Assembly (NCBI GenBank): GCA_964522525.1
Contig: CAZFWG010000005.1
Coordinates: 29,980-93,979 of the forward strand
Source of the DNA: CAYUYV01 sp964522525
GTDB lineage: Bacteria; Pseudomonadota; Alphaproteobacteria; JAJFIK01
Reading direction: 5' to 3'
Length of the DNA stretch: 64,000 nucleotides
The position numbers and the translations under genes are program-made. Positions 26,477 to 35,146 of this stretch are shown here, one piece after another (within the stretch, counting starts at the first letter, position 1; each line of letters starts with the position of its first letter). Under the pieces are notes generated by a model, which ran no database searches, was not told the DNA's origin, and saw only the letters and a program-made list of their open reading frames with translations.

Positions 26477-26510
26477 GCTGTCTCGGGATCTTTAGAATAA
26501 CGGACTGAGC

Positions 26511-26538
26511 AAGGCGCCATCTGGACATATGGCGCCTT
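26511..26538 (+). terminator. Rho-independent terminator after ydcH-like gene
   Basis: AAGGCGCCAT and ATGGCGCCTT are perfect 10-bp arms around an 8-base loop, followed by TT. It begins 34 bp after the stop codon and is also suited to end the convergent ATP-grasp transcript. Confidence 0.85.
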
Positions 26539-26599
26539 TTCCATAGCACGGTGCGGGCCGCCCGCCCCGGCCCGATGACCACCGCGGGATCAGGAGGCA

Positions 26600-28117
26600 T
26601 CACGCCTGTTCGCGGTCGAGCACTTGCACCGTTTCATGGTAAAGGCGGTGCGCGGTTTCGTGGGTCTCGCCGATGCAGACCACGCCAAGCTTGCCGAATT
26701 CCGACAGAGCACCGATCAAATGGAAGACGACGCCCTGCTGCGTCGCGCTGTTAAAGTGCAGCTCGTTGTCGACGGCGATATCGACCAGATCGTCCGGCGT
26801 CATGCCGCGATAGTGATCCGCCTCGAGATTATCGGAGGCATGGTAGAAACAGGGATGACCCGTCGGCGTGCGGTAGAGCCCGGTCTCCTCGTCATAATGC
26901 CCGTCTGTCAGAAATTGCAGCATCAAGAAGGGATGCGTCGTGCCCCCTTTGCGCAGATTGATCTCGATGGCGTAGTGCCGCCAGCCTTCGGGTTCACGCA
27001 CGGAAATGAAATCAACACCAAAGCGCCCGAGTACGCCATTTCTCTTCAAGGCGTCAGCGGCTTTCTTCCCTTCCCGTTGAATGCTCAAACGATAGTCTTC
27101 GTCGGCCGGAAACCGGCAGCCCATGAAGATCTGGTCTGAATGTCCGCCCAGGATCTGATCGTGGGTCGAGATGACATGGACCTCCCCCAGCGGATCGATG
27201 CGGTATTGGACCGACGGCGAGCGCTTGATGTCTCCTTCCACGAATTCTTCGACGATGCCCCCCATCTCCTTCAACTTAGAATCGAACAGTTCCCAGGTCA
27301 TGCCGGCGGCTTCGAATTCGAGATTGGGCAGACGGGAGAGAACTGTGTCCCGGGTCGGCACTGTGTCGTCGAAACGAAACAGAGCGTTGCCTTCGCCGGA
27401 AAAACCCTCGTTCAGTTTGACGACCGCCCGGCGCAGATTGGGCCTGCGCTTTTTCAGATCCACGAGGCCATCGGCCACCGAAACCGCGTCACTCAGGTCT
27501 TCCGTGCCGTCGGGCATGGCCACGCCGGTTTCCCGGAAAACACGGCGTGAGCCGCTTTTCGAGCCGATCGGCAACAGCGCAGGATCACAACCGTAAAGGG
27601 GAATGCCGAGACGAACCGCCAAGGTGCGTTCGAGATCGGAGACGGTGAAACAGCTCATGTGAGCCGTGGCCGTATCCTCGATCGCGCCCCGGATACGCGC
27701 GAGCAGCCGGGGACGGTGCAGGATTTTTTCCGTAAGCGGCCGGGACGTCGCATCGTAACAGCTCAACAGGCACAGGCGCCGACGGGCATGCTGAGGCGGC
27801 ACGGCAGGCAGCAGGTGCATGTAGTAATCGATGATCGTATCGACGATGGGTTGGCTCGTCACATAGATGACCCGCGTGTTCGGCATGCGCAGGAGCAGGA
27901 GCATGCACAACATTCGTTCCTCATAGTGATGAACGCCGGAAATGCGGTTCAAGACTTCCTGATCGAGGCTCAGACTGGGAACGACGAGGACGGTCCGCGG
28001 CGCATGGATGTCATTGAAGGCATGGGCATAATGCGTAGAGAACTGTGCCTGCAGGCGTTGAAATGCCTGATATTCCTCCGGGGAGCCTGGCGCCAGATCG
28101 GGTGTCGTCTTGTCCAT
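26600..28117 (-). CDS. ATP-grasp peptide ligase-like protein (PGM1-related)
   Basis: A 505-residue protein with start taken at ATG 28117 (MDKTTPDLAPGS); a frame to 28162 is open. The N-terminal pre-ATP-grasp part (VLVVPSLSLDQEVLNRISGV, RVIYVTSQPIVDTIIDYYMH) precedes an ATP-grasp domain (VVKLNEGFSGEGNALFRFD, GVDFISVREPEGWRHYAIEI, NLRKGGTTHP) and a PGM1-like C-terminal domain (VVFHLIGALSEFGKLGVVCI). PGM1 of pheganomycin biosynthesis joins peptides to a nonproteinogenic amino acid; relatives outside antibiotic clusters have unknown substrates. It diverges from the D-amino-acid oxidase gene, perhaps only by chance. Confidence 0.75.
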   Translation of the reverse strand: MDKTTPDLAPGSPEEYQAFQRLQAQFSTHYAHAFNDIHAPRTVLVVPSLSLDQEVLNRISGVHHYEERMLCMLLLLRMPNTRVIYVTSQPIVDTIIDYYMHLLPAVPPQHARRRLCLLSCYDATSRPLTEKILHRPRLLARIRGAIEDTATAHMSCFTVSDLERTLAVRLGIPLYGCDPALLPIGSKSGSRRVFRETGVAMPDGTEDLSDAVSVADGLVDLKKRRPNLRRAVVKLNEGFSGEGNALFRFDDTVPTRDTVLSRLPNLEFEAAGMTWELFDSKLKEMGGIVEEFVEGDIKRSPSVQYRIDPLGEVHVISTHDQILGGHSDQIFMGCRFPADEDYRLSIQREGKKAADALKRNGVLGRFGVDFISVREPEGWRHYAIEINLRKGGTTHPFLMLQFLTDGHYDEETGLYRTPTGHPCFYHASDNLEADHYRGMTPDDLVDIAVDNELHFNSATQQGVVFHLIGALSEFGKLGVVCIGETHETAHRLYHETVQVLDREQA

Positions 28118-28630
28118 GTCGGATCCGCCCTTGTCACACGCTTGGCCACCAGGATATCCCATTCCTGGTCAGATGCCATGTCCGTCTCGGTTGCTTGCCC
28201 GTTCACGGCCGCAAGGTGCAAAACGGATTCGAGGACAACAGACGCGCCATGCCTCGCTTTCCCTGGAGGGCGCACGGCATCGAGGACGACAAATCATGTG
28301 GATCCGGGGGATACACACCATGTTGATCGGCATGAAAGGGCGCAGAGCAAGGCTTGGCTTTGGGCAGGACGGCGGGGGCACACCCTATCCGTCGGGATCG
28401 CTGCCGTGCGATGAATGCGCTGCCTGTTCCATGCCGTGATGGCATTTCCTCTTTACAATGAATAGTTGGGCAGGCAGCAGGCAAGGCGAGAGCCCGCCCC
28501 CCTATTCGGCCCTCTCTTTCCGGACTACAGTTGAGCGGATAGTTCTTCCATGAGCCGAAACACCCCGGCATGATCCAACCTCCGAGCCAAAGCACTTCTT
28601 TGCGCCTTCACTGTCCATGGAGCGTCAACC
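28118..28630. other. Intergenic region, ATP-grasp gene and DAAO-like gene
   Basis: About 510 bp between divergent genes. Frames crossing it on both strands show no family features. I see no clear operator or RNA element. Confidence 0.45.
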
Positions 28631-29794
28631 ATGAAATTTGATCGACGGAGCCTTCTGGTTGCGGGCGCGGGCGCCCTGGTCGCAGGGTGCGACTCTGGGG
28701 GCAGCCCTTCCGAAAAGCCCCGCCCCTTACGCTTCTCCGAACGGGCGGATGTGGTACCGCTCAAGCTCAGCCAGGACAGGCTCATGCGGATCACGGTCTG
28801 TACACGGCCCTTTCGGGGGGCGGGCCCGCGTCTCGAAGCCGAAGTCATCGATGGCAAGCGCGTTGTCCACAATTATGGCCATGGCGGATCGGGCTGGTCT
28901 CTGTCCTGGGGCTGTGCGGCCGAGGCCGTCGAACTGGCGTTGCAGGGTGGGGCGCGCTCCTTCGCCGTGATCGGCGCCGGCGCCATGGGCCTGACGACGG
29001 CCCTGCGCCTTGTGGAGACCGGGGCTCAAGTCACGATCTATGCCCGTGAATTTCCGGCCGAGACCCGATCCGCGCGGGCAACCGGGGTCTGGTCACCCAG
29101 CAGCCGGATCGGGCTCGGTGACAGGGTTGACCCGGACTTCGCCACCCGATGGGAAAGATGGGCCCGCCTGTCTTATCCCGTACACCAACATTATGTCGGC
29201 ACGGTCGGAAACCCGGTGGAATACGTGCGTCGCTATGGTCTTCGCGACACGGAGGAAAGAGTGCAACGGGAAGCAAGCCGGGATTTCCTGGAACTCGGTC
29301 GGCGTCTGCGCGACTTGCACTCCCCTTTTGTCAACCTTGCGGCGGAGGACCATCCCTTTCCCGTCCCCCATGTGCGGGGCGGGCAGTTGATGACCTTCAA
29401 TGTCGCCGCCTATTCGGACCGGCTGATGCGGGACTTCCTTCTGTTTGGCGGGCGCATGATCCGGCGGGAGTTTCCGGCCATCGCCGATATCCTCGCCCTG
29501 CCGGAACCGGTTGTTGTCAATTGCACGGGCTATGGCGCCAAGACTCTGTGGGGCGATCAGAGCCTTGAACCCGTACGGGGGCAGATCAATTGGTTCACGC
29601 CCCAACCCAATGCACGCTATGGCCTGTTCTACCGTGACGTTTCCGTTGTTTCGAGAACCGATGGCATGGTCGTGCAATATGTCGGCTCGAACGATGATTA
29701 TGGGTTCGGGGATGACAGCGAAACACCGGACCGGGAAGAAATGGCGGGAACCCTGGAGACCTTAGCGCCCCTCTTCGCGCGCCGCCGAGGGTGA
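28631..29794 (+). CDS. Circularly permuted D-amino-acid oxidase-like lipoprotein
   Basis: A 387-residue FAD enzyme. The N-terminus FDRRSLLVAGAGALVAGC is a twin-arginine lipoprotein signal (R5-R6, C20). Residues 51-105 (MRITVCTRPFRG, then KRVVHNYGHGGSGWSLSWGC at 76-95) match the part that forms the C-terminus of ordinary D-amino-acid oxidase. Only afterwards comes the FAD-binding AVIGAGAMGLTTALRL (about 112-127), normally residue 5-20. The rest follows DAAO order (VVNCTGYGAKTLWGD, GQINWF) and stops after the helix that normally precedes the displaced segment. R59 would equal the substrate-binding arginine of DAAO. Probably oxidative deamination of D-amino acids at the membrane surface. Confidence 0.85.
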   Translation: MKFDRRSLLVAGAGALVAGCDSGGSPSEKPRPLRFSERADVVPLKLSQDRLMRITVCTRPFRGAGPRLEAEVIDGKRVVHNYGHGGSGWSLSWGCAAEAVELALQGGARSFAVIGAGAMGLTTALRLVETGAQVTIYAREFPAETRSARATGVWSPSSRIGLGDRVDPDFATRWERWARLSYPVHQHYVGTVGNPVEYVRRYGLRDTEERVQREASRDFLELGRRLRDLHSPFVNLAAEDHPFPVPHVRGGQLMTFNVAAYSDRLMRDFLLFGGRMIRREFPAIADILALPEPVVVNCTGYGAKTLWGDQSLEPVRGQINWFTPQPNARYGLFYRDVSVVSRTDGMVVQYVGSNDDYGFGDDSETPDREEMAGTLETLAPLFARRRG

Positions 29795-29803
29795 ATGTGT
29801 TGT

Positions 29804-29826
29804 GCCGGGCCGCACGGACGCCCGGC
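29804..29826. terminator. Hairpin between convergent genes
   Basis: GCCGGGC and GCCCGGC are perfect 7-bp arms with a 9-base spacer, between the DAAO-like stop and the OpgC-like stop. No T tract follows, so it may act with Rho or simply as a transcript end. Confidence 0.5.
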
Positions 29827-29830
29827 GCCC

Positions 29831-30997
29831 CTATCCGGTCCCCGACGATCGCCAGGGTTGGCCCTTGATGAAGGAAACCCCATAAGCCACCGCCACAAGC
29901 AGGCCGAAGCCCACAAGATTGGCGATCGTGACCGTGAAGCCCGTGCGCCCGATCTGGTCGAGAGCGAAGCCGTTGATCCGTGCAAAAACCATGGAAAAGA
30001 CGAAGGCCGCCAGGGATTGCTGCCCGACCTTCATGATGACCGTCACGGTGCCGCCCCAGATGCGGGCGGCCAAACCCTCGGCCGAAACCTTGAGGCGACG
30101 CCCGTCAATACCCGCAGCGACCCAGCCCAGATAGGCGAGCGCCAGGAACTGTAGATAACGCAGGATCCCGAAATCGGTCTTGAAGATCCAGCCGATATTT
30201 TCCGATCGCCAGATCCCCGCCCATCCGAAACCAAGCTCCCGGATGGCCACGTCAGACAACGGCAGATTGGCAACCACGATCAGAGCGGCAACGGCAATGA
30301 GCCACCGGGACACCGGCGGCGCGGGCAACCAGCCCCTCATGAAGGCGAAGCCGGTAAAAAAGATCAACTGCCAGCCAAACGGGTTGAAAAACCAGACACG
30401 CTCAGACCAGGGCTCGGCCGGGAGATCGAGGGCAAGGCCCCCCAGACCCAAGGCGCCGAGCAGGCGTTCCTGGGCCAGGAGCCACACCAGAACGACGCCC
30501 ATGGCCACCGCCCAACGGCCGATCTGGGAAAGCGCCATCACCACTGGAATCATGGCCAGAATGGCCAGATACATGGGCAGGATGTCGAAATAGTTCGGCA
30601 CATAGGTGAGCGTGAACAGGCCGACGAGCTGTTGCTCGGTATCGGAAAAGAACTTCCATAAATTCAGGGTGCCGATATAGGCCGTATCGAAATCACCATA
30701 ACGGTCAAGGGCCGCCATGATCATCGCGATGATGAAGAACATGCAGATATGGGTCCAATAGACCTGCCAAACCCGGTATACGACCCGCATCATCCCGAGG
30801 CCCCAGCCCCGCCGGTCAAAGGTCCGGCCAAAGGCGATCGCCGAGGCCATGCCGGAACAGAACACGAAGATCTCGGTCGCGTCGGAAAAACCCCAGCGCG
30901 CCGGTATCCAGTCGTTGAAGAAATTGTTCGGCGTATGGGCAATCAGAATAATGAACATCGCGATGCCGCGATAGAAATCGAGCCGGGGGTCACGCAT
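29831..30997 (-). CDS. OpgC-family membrane protein
   Basis: A 388-residue integral membrane protein with about 10 helices. The start at 30997 has GGAG 6 bp upstream; the frame extends to 31045 without a better site. MRDPRLDFYRGIAMFIILIA and HTPNNFF match the OpgC family (succinyl modification of osmoregulated periplasmic glucans in Rhizobium and Rhodobacter relatives). Other features are FSDATEIFVFCSGMASAIAF and VYWTHICMFFII. No opgG/opgH gene is near, so the glucan link is by family only. The gene lies 83 bp after the TTC38-like gene. Confidence 0.85.
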   Translation of the reverse strand: MRDPRLDFYRGIAMFIILIAHTPNNFFNDWIPARWGFSDATEIFVFCSGMASAIAFGRTFDRRGWGLGMMRVVYRVWQVYWTHICMFFIIAMIMAALDRYGDFDTAYIGTLNLWKFFSDTEQQLVGLFTLTYVPNYFDILPMYLAILAMIPVVMALSQIGRWAVAMGVVLVWLLAQERLLGALGLGGLALDLPAEPWSERVWFFNPFGWQLIFFTGFAFMRGWLPAPPVSRWLIAVAALIVVANLPLSDVAIRELGFGWAGIWRSENIGWIFKTDFGILRYLQFLALAYLGWVAAGIDGRRLKVSAEGLAARIWGGTVTVIMKVGQQSLAAFVFSMVFARINGFALDQIGRTGFTVTIANLVGFGLLVAVAYGVSFIKGQPWRSSGTG

Positions 30998-31080
30998 GGA
31001 CGGCTCCATGGCGGAGCCCGGGCGCACGCGGCGAAGCGGGGGCACAGAACGGAATTACGGACGACATGGCGGGCCTTGCA

Positions 31081-32460
31081 TCACGGGGAGAGTGGATCGG
31101 CGGACACGGGCGCGGACCGGAGCCCGGCCGCGCGGACTTCCGCGATCCTGCGGTTGCGCGCGACAGCGTAACCATCCTCGCGCCCGGCACACAAGCGGGT
31201 GCGCGCCGCCAGGATATTCGCCGCGTCATCGAGCAGATCCGCCCGGATGGCGCTGTCAATGGTCAATCGTTCGAACACGTCCCGTTGTGCGTGACTGCCG
31301 CCGGCACGCCGCAGGGTCTCCCGTGCCTTGACGAGATGCTGAAACGCCGTTCGGTGATCGCCTTCGGCAAAGGCCCTCACTCCGGCCGCGGCGGCCACGC
31401 CCGGCGCCCCCATACGGTCGGCCATATCCCCCTCCCCCGTTGTCGCGTCGCGCCGGATCCGCGCCTCCAGCTCGCGCATCACGTCGGTGCGTCCGCTCCC
31501 CATCAGCGCCAACATATAATGCAGGTCGGCAAAGATCAGACAGCCGTCCTGGACCCGGGCGGCTGCGCGTTCCGCCAGCTCCGCCCAACGGTGCCCGACG
31601 GCAACGCCCTCCAGTTCCAGTCTGGTCAGAAGCGACGTGGCATCGGCAATATCCCGGTAGTCGTCGGTCCGATCCCGGCGGATCCGGTCGTCATAGAGCT
31701 GAAGCACCGTATCATGGCGGCCAAAGCTCAAATGCATCAAGGCCATATGCCACCAGAGATGGCAGCGGAAATTATTGCAGTGGCTCCAGGCCGCCTGCTG
31801 ATCGCTCAGCCACGCCAGACCGTCCGTGTGATTGACGGTCATCTCATAGACATGGGCGACGGCATGGAGGCCCCAGGCATCGTCGGGGGCCAGGGCCAGC
31901 CCGCCCCGGCCTACCTGTTCAGCCCTTGCGTAGTCCCCCGTCTCCTCAAGGGCAAAGGCGTAACACCCCATCACATAGCCGGTCGCCGGATGGTCGTGCC
32001 CATAAGCGGGAAGCACGCGTTCGAGCGAGGCGCGCATGCCGGGAGCATCGCCCAGAATGAAGCGGATCGCATGGGAGAATTTCACCGCCAACGGATCATT
32101 GGGCGCATCGCGGAGCACGGCCTCCATATGATCAATGGCCGCGGTGGGACGTCCGCCGAGCCATGCGTCCAGCGCCTCGACATAGTGCCGTTCGCGCGCA
32201 GTGACCGCCCCCACGTGGGCCCGCGCCTGGGACAGGGCGGTGCGGGCCGTGTCGACGAGCTCGCGTCGGCCAAGCAGCAGACAGAAAATCCCTTGAACCG
32301 CATGACCCAGCGTAAAATGGGGGGCGGCCTCGAGGGTTGCGCCGAGATGGGTCGGGGTCTGGGCACTGTGGGCGAAATAGGCGCGCTGAGCGGCGTTCCA
32401 CGTCGCCAGGATTTCCGGGCTGTCGAGAGAAGTTTCCTGACCGAAATCATCATACAGCAT
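31081..32460 (-). CDS. TTC38-like tetratricopeptide repeat protein
   Basis: A 459-residue soluble helical protein matching the tetratricopeptide repeat 38 family rather than ordinary TPR proteins. Characteristic stretches are HAVAHVYEMTVNHTDGLAWL, WSHCNNFRCHLWWHMALMHL and VLQLYDDRI. The several conserved His and Trp residues in the centre hint at a binding or catalytic site, but no activity is known to me. In bacteria these genes often sit near catabolic or CoA-transferase genes, as here, where the CaiB/BaiF gene lies upstream. The ATG at 32460 is the first in the frame. Confidence 0.78.
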   Translation of the reverse strand: MLYDDFGQETSLDSPEILATWNAAQRAYFAHSAQTPTHLGATLEAAPHFTLGHAVQGIFCLLLGRRELVDTARTALSQARAHVGAVTARERHYVEALDAWLGGRPTAAIDHMEAVLRDAPNDPLAVKFSHAIRFILGDAPGMRASLERVLPAYGHDHPATGYVMGCYAFALEETGDYARAEQVGRGGLALAPDDAWGLHAVAHVYEMTVNHTDGLAWLSDQQAAWSHCNNFRCHLWWHMALMHLSFGRHDTVLQLYDDRIRRDRTDDYRDIADATSLLTRLELEGVAVGHRWAELAERAAARVQDGCLIFADLHYMLALMGSGRTDVMRELEARIRRDATTGEGDMADRMGAPGVAAAAGVRAFAEGDHRTAFQHLVKARETLRRAGGSHAQRDVFERLTIDSAIRADLLDDAANILAARTRLCAGREDGYAVARNRRIAEVRAAGLRSAPVSADPLSP

Positions 32461-32503
32461 GGGTCACCCGCTTCTCCGTCCGCGAAATGCGCGACATTAC
32501 TTT

Positions 32504-32524
32504 TGCACTGCACTTATGCACTGC
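32504..32524. repeat. Direct repeat upstream of TTC38-like gene
   Basis: TGCACTGC occurs at 32504-32511 and 32517-32524, 13 bp apart, about 45-65 bp before the ATG. It could be a regulator site overlapping the promoter; no factor is suggested. Confidence 0.3.
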
Positions 32525-32655
32525 CAAATGCGTGCGTCCCGATGATGGCACGGAGGGTGCCGTAACGGATGCGTGATCCTTGAGGCGTGAGACAGGGGCC
32601 GAGATCCCGCAAAGTCCCAGTATCCATGGGGCGGCCGGCCGATCTTTGACACCGC

Positions 32656-33882
32656 TCAATCGATCACGGCGTCGGCATCGCCCATGTCATGCCGTGCCCA
32701 TCTCAGAACGGCATCCGTATCCTGGCCCAAATGGGGCGGCGCCCGCCGATAGGAAACGGGGGTGCGAGAGAGCTTGAGCGGATTGCCGATCAATCGAACG
32801 ACGCCATTCTCGGCGCCCTCACAGGGCATTTCGACAACCATGGCCCGGGCCTTGGCCTGGTCCGAGGAGAAAACCTGATCGAGGGTATGGACCGGCCCCA
32901 CCGGAACACCGACGGCCTCGAGCCCCTGAATGACATCCGCCATGGACCGTGCCGCAAGCAATGGGGAAAGCGTGGCCAGCAACGCCTCCCGGTTGTCGAG
33001 GCGGGCCGGATTGGTTGCATAGGCCGGGGCCTCCGCAAGCCCGGGCACGTCGAGAAAAGCACAAAACCGACGGAACTGTTCATCATTGCCGACGGCAACG
33101 ATGACATGGCCGTCGGCAACCTCGAAAACCTGATAGGGCACGATGTTGGGATGGCCATTGCCGCGACGCACCGGACGGTCTTCCGTCGTCAGATAACTGA
33201 CGCCCTCATTGATGAGCCAGGCCATCTGCGCATCGACAAGGGCGAGGTCGATATGCTGCCCCTCACCCGTGCGCTCCCGGTGATGGAGCGCCGCCAGAAT
33301 ACCCACAGCGGCATACATCCCGCACATGACATCGGCGATCCCGACCCCGACCTTCATGGGCTCCCCGTCGGGCGCGCCGGTCAAGGACATGACCCCGCCA
33401 TAGCCTTGCGCCATCAGGTCATAGCCCGGCTTGGCCGCATTAGGACCAGTCTGTCCGAACCCGGAAATGGAGCAGTAGATCAGTTCGGGGCGATCGCCGC
33501 GCAGGGAGGCATGGTCGAGACCAAAGCGCTTCAGGCCGCCGGGCTTGAAATTCTCGATCACGACATCGGCGCGCCGGGCCAATGCACGGATGATCTTCTG
33601 CCCGTCCGCAGTTGCAAGATCGACAGCGGCCGACTGCTTGTTGCGGTTGGCGGACATGAAATAGGCGGAAAGATCCGTGCGCGTCCCCTCCCGATCGATC
33701 ACGAAAGGCGGCCCCCATTGGCGCGTGTCGTCACCGCCGGATTTGGGGTTCTCGATTTTGATGATATGCGCGCCCAGGTCGCCGAGGAGCTGAGTGCAGG
33801 TCGGCCCCGCCAATATGCGGGAAAGATCGAGCACCGTGATGCCGTTTAAGGCGCCGGGGCGCCGTTCAGAATCGTCCGTCAT
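32656..33882 (-). CDS. CaiB/BaiF family (class III) CoA-transferase
   Basis: A 408-residue enzyme. The N-terminus GITVLDLSRILAGPTCTQLL and IIKIENPKSGGDDTRQWGPP are the class III signature, and the catalytic aspartate is in GEGQHIDLALVDAQMAWL. Later come LKRFGLDHASL, YDLMAQGYGGVMSLTG and the two-domain ring-forming C-terminus. It moves CoA between an acyl-CoA donor and a free acid. Its start overlaps the end of the ThDP enzyme gene by 17 bp, so the two are co-translated; a formyl- or oxalyl-CoA type pair is possible, but the substrate is not readable. Confidence 0.9.
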   Translation of the reverse strand: MTDDSERRPGALNGITVLDLSRILAGPTCTQLLGDLGAHIIKIENPKSGGDDTRQWGPPFVIDREGTRTDLSAYFMSANRNKQSAAVDLATADGQKIIRALARRADVVIENFKPGGLKRFGLDHASLRGDRPELIYCSISGFGQTGPNAAKPGYDLMAQGYGGVMSLTGAPDGEPMKVGVGIADVMCGMYAAVGILAALHHRERTGEGQHIDLALVDAQMAWLINEGVSYLTTEDRPVRRGNGHPNIVPYQVFEVADGHVIVAVGNDEQFRRFCAFLDVPGLAEAPAYATNPARLDNREALLATLSPLLAARSMADVIQGLEAVGVPVGPVHTLDQVFSSDQAKARAMVVEMPCEGAENGVVRLIGNPLKLSRTPVSYRRAPPHLGQDTDAVLRWARHDMGDADAVID

Positions 33883-35015
33883 AAGCCTGCCTATCGATCA
33901 GGGCGCCGATGACCGTGAATGTCTCGGCCTTCAGCGCATCAGTAAGAGCCATGCGAAGCGCGGTCCGATCGCTTACGGTCACGCCGATGCCGCCAAAGGC
34001 GCGCCCGATGGCCGCGAAATCATGGGCTGCAAAATCGACGCCCCTGTTGGCCATCTGCCGCGTCCGTTGCTTCATCTCGATCAAGGCCAGAGAGCGATCC
34101 ACGAACACCACACAAATCACATTCAAGCCGAGTTCCGCCGCGCTTGCCAGTTCTCCCGCCACCATGAGCATCCCGGCATCGCCGGTGAAACAGGCAACCG
34201 GCCGGCCGGGCGCGGCGACCTTGGCCCCCAGGGCCAGCGGCAGGGCACATCCCATGGTGCACAGTCCGGATGATTGAAGCAGGGTGCGCGGCTCGTGACA
34301 GGTCCACATCTGGCTCAGCAAAATGCGGTGCGCGCCGCTGTCAACAGTCGCCACGGTTTCCTTGGGCAAGACCGCGCGACAGGTGTCGATCACCGCCGCC
34401 GGTCCCCATTCGTCCGATGTCGGAAAAGCATTGGCCAGGGCCGCCTTCAGATCCGCAACCTCGCCTCCGGACCAGGTCTGTCTCGGGNNNNNNNNNNNNN
34501 NNNNNNNNNNNNNNNNNNNNNNNNNNNNNNNNNNNNNNNNNNNNNNNNNNNNNNNNNNNNNNNNNNNNNNNNNNNNNNNNNNNNNNNTTGTCCACCGTCA
34601 CGTCGGCTGCCTCTGCACCGAGGGTGAAAGTCGCCTTGGTGATGGGATCCAGAACACGTCGATGATCTAAAACTTGGTGCGTGTACCGCAACGCCTCATG
34701 GGCATCGACGCAGCCCGTCAAGACGATGAGCGGCACACGGTCCTGTTCCGCGTTGGCAATCACATTGACGGCATTCATGACCCCGGGCCCCACCGTCGCC
34801 ACCAGGATACCCGGCGCACCAGTCATATGATGCACGCCTTCGGCCATGAAGCCGGCGGCGTTTTCATGTTTGGCAAGGGTAAAGGCGATGCCGGCCGTCT
34901 CAAGGGCGTCGACCAGGGTCAAGACTTCGCCGCCCGGCATTCCGAAGGCATGCCGACACCCGGCCTCGTAAAGACGGCGGGCGAGAATGTCGGCTGTGCG
35001 TGCAGATGTCGTCAT
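33866..35015 (-). CDS. Thiamine-diphosphate enzyme, acetolactate synthase-like, split by assembly gap
   Basis: The N-terminal part (35015-34588, about 142 residues) carries the pyrimidine-binding domain with GCRHAFGMPGGEVLTLVDAL, the catalytic glutamate in LAKHENAAGFMAEGV, and ILVATVGPGVMNAVN. The C-terminal part (34487-33866, about 206 residues) has the pyrophosphate-binding motif FTGDAGMLMVAGELASAAEL with N later replaced in VVFVDRSLALIE. The two parts are in different frames across 100 N, and about 190 residues of the middle domain are absent, so the gap is a placeholder. Overlap with the CaiB gene suggests an oxalyl-CoA decarboxylase-like or 2-oxoacid-cleaving role; acetolactate synthase or a diketone hydrolase are alternatives. 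Confidence 0.75.
34488..34587. other. Assembly gap (100 N)
   Basis: A run of exactly 100 N inside the ThDP enzyme gene. Flanking frames do not match, and family length implies about 570 missing bases. Confidence 0.98.
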
Positions 35016-35146
35016 GGGGAGAGACTAGAATATAATCTCGTCCTCGTCTGGCCCCGCTTAAGGGGTAATAGGTCCCGGTATAGCTCCCTCCCCGAGAGCC
35101 AACGCCTGATCCGGGTGAACCAGGCGCCGTCCAGATTCTCGACGGA

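Noticed and set aside
31066..32565. 499-residue plus-strand frame opposite the TTC38-like gene
   Set aside because: No family features and exact antisense overlap with a recognisable protein.
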